Shown here: positions 5,996 to 11,075 of the stretch, piece after piece
Numbering within the stretch: position 1 is the first letter of the stretch
How the letters are laid out: each line of letters starts with the position of its first letter
Assembly: GCA_964626735.1 (NCBI GenBank)
Contig: CAZVIJ010000054.1
Location: 1-11,075 of the forward strand
Source: CAZVIJ01 sp964626735
GTDB lineage: Bacteria > Patescibacteriota > Dojkabacteria > JAOAGR01
Reading direction: 5' to 3'
DNA: 11,075 nt
Program-made: the position numbers and the translations under genes
Notes under the pieces: generated by a model
Seen by the model: the letters and a program-made list of their open reading frames with translations, nothing else
The model's database searches: none
What the model was told of the DNA's origin: nothing

Positions 5996-7259
5996 GGATG
6001 AAATGAAACGTACAGATAAAGACGACATCGAACAGGTGCTTTCGTCGTTCAATCCTGCCGTTGACGCCTCACATGCGCATGAGGTAGAGACTTCACGGAT
6101 TCGAGTCTGGAACAACATTTCAAATATTATTGAAAAAGAAAACCATACTATGAACGAGACAATACCAAATAAACGTTTTGGGTTTTTGTTTTCGAGGAAA
6201 TCTCTTGCCTTAGCGATGTTGATGATCGTCATTTTTTCCGCATTTGCCTCATATGCTTTGTTCCAATACGGGAAAGATAGGCGTAATCCAATCGCCGAAT
6301 ATTTCCCGAAAACGACGCCAACACCTTATACCGATCGATACATTACCCCTACTCCCGGGAGCGATCTTCCTCCGAAGATTGCTTCACTCCAAGATCTAGC
6401 GCCGATAGCAGCAGAACAGCTCAAGAAGCTAACCGGAACAGTGAGCGATAGTGACTTGGCTGATCTCGTAAAGAACAAGGAAATAAAAGTCGACTTGAAA
6501 AAGCTCAACAAAGTTATGTACACGCAGAACAACTTCTTCGTATATGAGCAGAATCCCAACCAGAAATGGCCGACATATACCGATGATCCTTCGATCGATA
6601 TGACGAAGCCGATGATTACCGAACAATGGGTCGGGTATCGGTACGATAAGGAAGTCGTATATCAAGGAGATAAAGTATATTTCATGCGTGTCCGTACCCC
6701 AGAATTCTACCTGACCTATGATTCGATGCAGAACAAGAACGGAATTCGGTATAACTATTATCCCGCGAGCACCGATGATTCCATCAACTCGGGACAAGAA
6801 GAGAATGGATATTTCCGACTCTTGAAAATCTTGCTCGATCCGAAGTTTCGCGAATCGCAGAATAACGAAATGTTCACCTTCGATGTCAAGCTGGTACAGG
6901 TCATAGAGGATAGGAATAAGACAACGGTTGTTATCGACGAAAGCATTATAGGAAGCGGCTCGCCGATGACCGAATACAATATCGATATTTATCCTGATCG
7001 TTCGCTGAAGATAGCGCGGATAAGCACGAAGCTGCCGAACGGTAAGCTGCAGGTTAATGTAACCGATCTTCAGCCGCCTCAATTGATCGATTTCGAAGCT
7101 GGCATTTTTACGGACAAGGAATTTCCGAAAAATTTGAAACCGACCGTGATCAACGAATATATGTGTCCGGGCGACATCTACTACCGTGAAAATAAGCCTT
7201 GTACGACCTCGTCCTCGATTACCCCCTCCCCGACTTCGACACCTAAAATAATGCAGTAA
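5994..7259 (+). CDS. single-pass membrane protein, probable anti-sigma factor
   Basis: This 421-residue protein has a cytoplasmic N-terminal stretch (1-68) with helical parts (DDIEQVLSSF 10-19; SRIRVWNNISNII 34-46) and one membrane segment (about 70-90). A Thr/Pro-rich linker (107-121) leads to a large outer domain of about 290 residues with no family I recognise. The C-terminus has two cysteines (MCPGD and KPC) and ends in a Ser/Thr/Pro-rich tail. The layout, and its place 13 bases ahead of an ECF sigma gene, suggest it holds the sigma factor at the membrane and senses an outside signal. The zinc-finger HxxxCxxC of ZAS anti-sigma factors is absent. The ATG at 6003 is an alternative start, with TAGTAT (5990-5995) at leaderless distance. 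Function is inferred from context. Confidence 0.7.
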   Translation: MDEMKRTDKDDIEQVLSSFNPAVDASHAHEVETSRIRVWNNISNIIEKENHTMNETIPNKRFGFLFSRKSLALAMLMIVIFSAFASYALFQYGKDRRNPIAEYFPKTTPTPYTDRYITPTPGSDLPPKIASLQDLAPIAAEQLKKLTGTVSDSDLADLVKNKEIKVDLKKLNKVMYTQNNFFVYEQNPNQKWPTYTDDPSIDMTKPMITEQWVGYRYDKEVVYQGDKVYFMRVRTPEFYLTYDSMQNKNGIRYNYYPASTDDSINSGQEENGYFRLLKILLDPKFRESQNNEMFTFDVKLVQVIEDRNKTTVVIDESIIGSGSPMTEYNIDIYPDRSLKIARISTKLPNGKLQVNVTDLQPPQLIDFEAGIFTDKEFPKNLKPTVINEYMCPGDIYYRENKPCTTSSSITPSPTSTPKIMQ

Positions 7260-7272
7260 GAAAAAGATACCT

Positions 7273-7773
7273 ATGGATTTCGAACAGCTCTACAATAAAT
7301 CGCATAGGTATCTATACGCATGGTTTAAGTTTCGCATTACCGATACTTCGACGATAGACGACCTGCTTCAGGACGTCTATCTTCGTTTTTATAGAAAGTA
7401 CCAGTCTGAGTCTGCGTTTACCGAAGATCATCTGCGGTTGCTTTTCGGTTTTTGCAGGAACGTTTACAAGGAACATGTGAGCAAGGCAGTCCAAGAAAAG
7501 AACGTGGAATACAACGATGAACTTGATTACTCAGCTTTTGCCTTCCAGCCCGAAGATGATGCCAATAGTGTGATCAACGAAGAGAAGCGGTCCCAGGTCG
7601 TGGAAGCCATGAAAACGCTCAACCCGAAAGTGAGAGCCGTGTTGGAATACCGCTTCTTCTATGGCATGAGCCGTTCCGAAGTGGCAGCAGTCCTTTCCAT
7701 GAAGGAGCGCGACGTACTCAAATATCAGCAGCGAGGAATCAAATACCTGAAGGAAGGTATTTTGCACTCCTAA
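7273..7773 (+). CDS. ECF-type RNA polymerase sigma factor (sigma-70 family)
   Basis: This 166-residue protein has the two-domain ECF layout. Region 2 covers about 1-75, with the polymerase-binding helix IDDLLQDVYLRFYRKY (28-43). An acidic linker covers about 76-103. Region 4 covers about 104-163, with the helix-turn-helix NPKVRAVLEYRFFYGMSRSE (117-136) continuing into VAAVLSMKERDVLKY (137-151), which would read the -35 box. There is no region 1.1 or 3. It directs RNA polymerase to a special promoter set. The gene starts 13 bases after the membrane protein gene and has no promoter of its own that I can see, so the two are likely one transcript. Sequence similarity is clear to the superfamily, but the ECF group cannot be assigned by eye. 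Confidence 0.85.
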   Translation: MDFEQLYNKSHRYLYAWFKFRITDTSTIDDLLQDVYLRFYRKYQSESAFTEDHLRLLFGFCRNVYKEHVSKAVQEKNVEYNDELDYSAFAFQPEDDANSVINEEKRSQVVEAMKTLNPKVRAVLEYRFFYGMSRSEVAAVLSMKERDVLKYQQRGIKYLKEGILHS

Positions 7774-7803
7774 GCGAATCGCCTCATTTTGCGTCTCATG
7801 GTA

Positions 7804-7834
7804 TATAATCACCGATATATTGAGATGATATACA
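7804..7834 (+). promoter_or_regulatory. promoter region of the winged-helix repeat gene, two candidate -10 boxes
   Basis: TATAAT (7804-7809), a perfect -10, ends 15 bases before the ATG at 7825. An extended -10, TGA TATACA (7826-7834), ends 11 bases before the ATG at 7846. The first favours a start at 7825, the second a start at 7846. No good -35 box is present for either. Either way the gene can be transcribed separately from the sigma factor. Confidence 0.5.
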
Positions 7835-10146
7835 CGGTGCCGACAATGAGAAATGGACTGGCAGGGTTCGATCCGAGCATCCATACGTATATCGAAACTC
7901 CTACGGAAGACGAACTCTATTTGCCTGAAGGACCTCGTTTCGTTGTAGGCGCTTTGGTGAAGAACGACCGGAAGTTCATAACCGGACCACAAATCGAGCA
8001 ATATATACGCGAAAGAGGCGAAGTACATGTATCAAGTCCGCATATCGTCCGTAATTGGGCGGAAGCCGTGATCGCGTTTGCTCGAGCCGAAGTAGACAAT
8101 TGGTATAAAATCACGACATCTGGGGCTCATGGATATTTATGGCTCCCCCACTTGCCCCTACCTGAACTCAAAAAATTCGGCGAAGGTTTGCCCGATTTTG
8201 ATGAAGCGGTGGATTTGGAAATCGTCAATTACGATGGCGAGCGTACGTTACTATCCGAACTAGAACGTTTGATGCTCAAGGTGCTGGTGGCGAATCAGGG
8301 AGTCTCTTTTACCAAGGAAGAAATTTACGATGCGATCAAGGACGACGAACGGTTCGGCAAGATTACGCTACCTGCGGTAAAACAAACCTTCCCAAGATTA
8401 TTGACGCGTTTGGGAACTCCCAAAGAAGCTGATTTTCAGATCGTCACGTCGCGTAAAGGTGTGTCGCTTCGGAAAGTGGAATCAATTGAGAATCTACCCA
8501 ACGTAAAGAACAAACTGTCAAATTTCGGCAGTAGCTCTAATACTATTGTCGATAAAGATGGGGCCGTACGCCATTTGACCGATGTTCAGGCAATTTGCCT
8601 TTATGCTGCTATTCGTCATTCTCATCGTGTTTTCACGAACGAGCAACTCGCTGCGTTTATTAATAAAGGAAACTTGTCGCGGAATCCAATTAGTCCCGGC
8701 ACGGTAAACTCAACCCTTCACGTACTTTCCGAGCTGTTTTCCGATGACCCGACAGAGTACCATATTTCGTTGATGACCCGTATCGGCAACCGTATTGATA
8801 TCAAATTTCCCCTACTCTGCGATAATCTCATCGGTTTTGACCAAGAACGGCACCGAGGCGTGATTACGCCAGACGGTTCATACGTGCCGTTCGTCAAACA
8901 CCATATGCAGTTGCTGTACGCGGTTATGAGCCGAGCTAACTCTGCTATGACCCGCGAGGAGCTATATTCGTTATGTCTTGAGCTTTATGGCGGCGGGTAC
9001 GGGACGCTTACTGATTTCGAATCGAGACTTGCCAGCTTCATTCAAGAAGTCGATAAACTTGGAGAGCATTGCAAGCTTGCTGTCGTAGAGGATACTATCG
9101 TATGGAATGACGGAAACTCACCTGTTACTCATGTTTCGGCGGCTGCAGAGAAGCCCGCTTCTATGAATGCTTCAGAATTCGGTCTCGGCGATTACCAATT
9201 GGACGATACGGCGTATAAGGTGCTATCGCTTTTGCACCAGAACAAAGGAAATCTCGTTCCGCTCTCGCACATCGTAACTGTTGGTGGATTCGATATTAGC
9301 GATGCGTATTCGCTTTTGCGGGTATTGGAATGTATCAAGTTTTCAGAGAAACCGCAGATGATACCTCGGGAAACGCATGCCTTGAGCATTAGCGGAGATG
9401 GATTCTTATTGCTCGATACGAGCAGACAATTCCCTTCGTATCAGAATAAGCTTGAAGGTTTAGAACTCGGAAAGAGTTTCGTTGTTGTCGACGCGCGCGA
9501 GAATTGGTGGCATATTAGCCTTGCAAACAACATAATTCTTACATTTCTCAAAAACAATTCGAACAAGCTAGTTTCAATGGAAGAAATTATAGAATACGCT
9601 CGACAAGCTGAACGTGAAATAATCAGAACGCTCGGTTTCCATATGCCCATAAACTGGAATTCGTCGGGCATGGCGCTTGGTCTCTTGAATTTGATCGATG
9701 AACTGGAAGAGGACGCTTCGGAGAAACTATTCCATACGTTCAAAGGCGGTGCCGAATTTGATGCTCAATTTTTATTTGCTCCTGAAGGGTTGGATGCTGC
9801 GGCAGCAACGTACGATAACGATTTTAACGAACAAACCGAATTGAAGATCCAGTTGGTCAAAAATCGAAGCGGCGACTTTGTCGTATTGGACCGCTTCGAG
9901 TCGGCATGTTTACTGGTATACCGGCAGCTCAAAGACAAGGTCCGTACACTCGATCAGTTTCACGGCTTTGTTCTTGATATTTTCGGTCGTGAAACACCGA
10001 GCGGAGACCTGTTCCGTGAACGAGTGCGTGAAATGGTGAAAAAGATCGAAACTGAACGAGTCCCCCAAAAGCAAAGGAAACTAATTTTCGTTGAGACAGA
10101 CGGCATCATCAGGGTCGGTTACAATACAGCCGGTGCTCGAGCATGA
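7825..10146 (+). CDS. large protein of about seven tandem winged-helix-like units
   Basis: From the ATG at 7825 the protein has 773 residues. An in-frame ATG at 7846 and a TTG at 7789 are alternatives. I find no enzyme motif, membrane segment or signal peptide. The sequence divides into units of about 75-90 residues with one plan: a hydrophobic strand often opened by 'DG', a helix, a short turn with V/F-[ST]-x-E-[EQ]-[IL], a further helix, then a beta hairpin like the wing of OmpR-type regulators. Approximate units are 33-108, 137-218, 245-327, 350-429, 457-531, 561-653 and 683-766. Units 2-4 are the clearest (GVSFTKEEIYDAI; RVFTNEQLAAFI; SAMTREELYSLC). This suggests a long DNA- or RNA-binding array or a scaffold. 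It follows the sigma factor gene by 51 bases but has its own promoter. The fold call is by eye. Confidence 0.65.
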   Translation: MIYTVPTMRNGLAGFDPSIHTYIETPTEDELYLPEGPRFVVGALVKNDRKFITGPQIEQYIRERGEVHVSSPHIVRNWAEAVIAFARAEVDNWYKITTSGAHGYLWLPHLPLPELKKFGEGLPDFDEAVDLEIVNYDGERTLLSELERLMLKVLVANQGVSFTKEEIYDAIKDDERFGKITLPAVKQTFPRLLTRLGTPKEADFQIVTSRKGVSLRKVESIENLPNVKNKLSNFGSSSNTIVDKDGAVRHLTDVQAICLYAAIRHSHRVFTNEQLAAFINKGNLSRNPISPGTVNSTLHVLSELFSDDPTEYHISLMTRIGNRIDIKFPLLCDNLIGFDQERHRGVITPDGSYVPFVKHHMQLLYAVMSRANSAMTREELYSLCLELYGGGYGTLTDFESRLASFIQEVDKLGEHCKLAVVEDTIVWNDGNSPVTHVSAAAEKPASMNASEFGLGDYQLDDTAYKVLSLLHQNKGNLVPLSHIVTVGGFDISDAYSLLRVLECIKFSEKPQMIPRETHALSISGDGFLLLDTSRQFPSYQNKLEGLELGKSFVVVDARENWWHISLANNIILTFLKNNSNKLVSMEEIIEYARQAEREIIRTLGFHMPINWNSSGMALGLLNLIDELEEDASEKLFHTFKGGAEFDAQFLFAPEGLDAAAATYDNDFNEQTELKIQLVKNRSGDFVVLDRFESACLLVYRQLKDKVRTLDQFHGFVLDIFGRETPSGDLFRERVREMVKKIETERVPQKQRKLIFVETDGIIRVGYNTAGARA

Positions 10147-10162
10147 CGATGGCATCGTGATT

Positions 10163-10171
10163 TGGTAGCAT
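10163..10171 (+). promoter_or_regulatory. extended -10 box, leaderless promoter of the PAP2-like gene
   Basis: TGG TAGCAT (10163-10171) is an extended -10 that ends 6 bases before the ATG at 10178. It places the start of transcription at the start codon. No Shine-Dalgarno sequence is present. Confidence 0.5.
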
Positions 10172-10177
10172 TGCCTT

Positions 10178-10771
10178 ATGAGGTATGTGCGGCCATTCGC
10201 CCTTCTGGTTTCGATCATCTTCCATTTCATTACCGTCGCCCCCCTCACCTACCTGGTCATTATTTCCAAATATCCGTTGCCCGAACGGTACACATTCAAA
10301 TACCCGTTCGTGATTTTCGTACTCGATATTGTCGCTCCGCTCTTGTTTCTCTATATAAATATTCGGCGCAAGCAAATCACCGATCTCGACGTGACTGTGC
10401 GCGAACAACGTGAACCCCTTCTTATCGAGGCTAGCTTGGGATACTTCTTGGCTACGGTGGTGAGCCTTGCCCTTCCGATCCCTGAGATCTACAAAGTTAA
10501 TGCGGTATTTTCGCTCGTTTTCCTCATTGCGTTTGCGACGGTTACCTATTACTGGAAAATCTCATTCCATATGGGCGTGCTCGGCTGGTTTGCCGGAATT
10601 TGGTTCAGTATTCTCGGCTTTCAGCCGGGTCTCATGGTAGCTGTCGCCATTATGGTTCTGCTTACCGGCTGGAGCAGGATTTACCTGAAACGGCATACGT
10701 TCGGGCAAGTGGTTGCCGGGTTTCTAGTTTCCTTTTCCCTCTTCGAAATCGTGTACCTCGTGTTCGGATAG
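10178..10771 (+). CDS. PAP2-like (phosphatidic acid phosphatase type 2 superfamily) membrane protein
   Basis: This 197-residue protein has about six membrane segments (5-30, 42-60, 83-100, 106-124, 131-163, 176-196). Traces of the three PAP2 phosphatase motifs are present. Motif 1 is DVTVREQREP (71-80). Motif 2 is KISFHMG (127-133), where this subgroup usually has 'KISAHMAG'. Motif 3 is SRIYLKRHTFGQVVAG (166-181), matching SRxxxxxHxxxD except for Gln in the last place, which is common in this subgroup ('HTPxQVxxG'). The family removes phosphate from lipid or isoprenoid phosphates such as undecaprenyl pyrophosphate at the outer membrane face. That would suit cell-wall lipid recycling, but the substrate is unproven. 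It has its own leaderless promoter. Confidence 0.75.
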   Translation: MRYVRPFALLVSIIFHFITVAPLTYLVIISKYPLPERYTFKYPFVIFVLDIVAPLLFLYINIRRKQITDLDVTVREQREPLLIEASLGYFLATVVSLALPIPEIYKVNAVFSLVFLIAFATVTYYWKISFHMGVLGWFAGIWFSILGFQPGLMVAVAIMVLLTGWSRIYLKRHTFGQVVAGFLVSFSLFEIVYLVFG

Positions 10772-10811
10772 GCGGTAGCTTGCGGGAAGTTTCGCCTGAT
10801 CGGAGATTTTC

Positions 10812-10820
10812 TGTTAATAT
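10812..10820 (+). promoter_or_regulatory. extended -10 box, leaderless promoter of the last gene
   Basis: TGT TAATAT (10812-10820) ends 5 bases (cggct) before the ATG at 10826. Spacing and the five spacer bases are identical to those before the CPBP gene at 3346. Confidence 0.6.
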
Positions 10821-10825
10821 CGGCT

Positions 10826-11075
10826 ATGTTATTGACCCCTCATGTGTTCGCAGGCATGCTTTTCGGCAGCGCGGTTCCCACCTATTCGCTTGCGCCAATC
10901 TCGGGGTTCTTGTCGTACTTCGTCGTCGAGATGATCCCCCATTGGGATCCCGAAAACTACGAACGTCCGGTAATACACCTTATTCGGTATCTCGACATGG
11001 CTGTCTCGTTTATATCTTTCTTTACGGTCGCCGGGTTGAAGCACTTCGATCCTTCTATCGTATTGGGAGGGATTT
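10826..11075 (+). CDS. membrane protein of the 'IPHWD' type, partial (runs off the window)
   Basis: An open frame starts at 10826 and is still open at the window edge, giving 83 residues. It begins LTPHVFAGMLFGSAVP and contains GFLSYFVVEMIPHWDP (27-42), then a second hydrophobic segment (56-71). The pattern resembles a group of small bacterial membrane proteins with 'SHfllDmIPHwD', distantly like YdjM-type putative metal-dependent hydrolases. In this copy the His and Asp before IPHWD appear as Tyr and Glu, so metal binding may be altered. The ATG is chosen because of the extended -10 five bases upstream. Function is unknown. Confidence 0.65.
   Translation, partial: MLLTPHVFAGMLFGSAVPTYSLAPISGFLSYFVVEMIPHWDPENYERPVIHLIRYLDMAVSFISFFTVAGLKHFDPSIVLGGI

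Noticed and set aside
6429..7082. Minus-strand ORF of 217 residues opposite the anti-sigma-like gene
   Set aside because: It is a long antisense frame caused by codon bias of the real gene. It has no domain pattern or start signal, and the sense frame has membrane segment, linker and operon context.
7531..8028. Minus-strand ORF of 165 residues across the sigma factor and winged-helix repeat genes
   Set aside because: It overlaps two well-supported genes and the promoter between them. It is Cys/His-rich by chance and has no recognisable domain.
10146..10158. Hairpin ACGAT-GGC-ATCGT after the winged-helix repeat gene
   Set aside because: A 5-bp stem with no T-run, lying just upstream of the PAP2-like promoter. 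It is not distinguishable from chance.
1..11075. Mobile element, CRISPR array, toxin-antitoxin pair or phage island
   Set aside because: No transposase, integrase, terminal repeats, regular spacer repeats or toxin-antitoxin layout was found on either strand, and base composition appears even across the window.

Overview
The window looks like chromosomal DNA of a small-genome, single-membrane bacterium of the Patescibacteria (Candidate Phyla Radiation), with Candidatus Saccharibacteria as the best guess. This is inferred from style and not proven. Most genes lack a Shine-Dalgarno sequence. Several have a -10 box ending only 5-9 bases before the ATG. Surface proteins are short and have one membrane segment followed by a Thr/Pro-rich linker. 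Several families (the 'FMNPT...YPVGQG' uracil-glycosylase-like protein, the 'IPHWD' membrane protein, the CHRD-like secreted protein) are ones I associate with that group. UGA is used as a stop, so this is not a UGA-glycine lineage. I see no insertion sequence, phage gene, CRISPR array, rRNA or origin.

Left part (1-3987): a methyltransferase gene (+) faces a small winged-helix-like protein gene (-), with a perfect hairpin between them. Upstream of the latter on the minus strand is a zinc peptidase related to dipeptidyl peptidase III (M49), ending in a textbook intrinsic terminator. The peptidase gene is divergent from a CPBP/CAAX-type intramembrane protease.

Middle (4026-5949): a membrane-anchored secreted protein, tRNA-Gly(CCC) with encoded CCA and a hairpin directly behind it, and a uracil-DNA-glycosylase-fold protein convergent with an RppH-like NUDIX hydrolase.

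Right part (5994-10146) is the most unusual. A membrane protein with an anti-sigma-like layout lies 13 bases ahead of an ECF-type sigma factor. A large protein of about 773 residues follows, which I read as about seven tandem diverged winged-helix units. Together they look like a signal-responsive regulatory locus: an outside sensor domain, a sigma factor held at the membrane, and a large nucleic-acid-binding or scaffold-like protein next door. The window ends with a PAP2-like membrane protein and the start of an 'IPHWD' membrane protein that runs off the edge.

Stretches without genes are all below about 330 bases. 1-81 holds the upstream region of the methyltransferase with an inverted repeat over its start. 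859-962 holds a hairpin and a possible promoter. 1611-1841 holds a promoter and a terminator. 4530-4779 holds the tRNA with its promoter and hairpin, and the promoter of the next gene.
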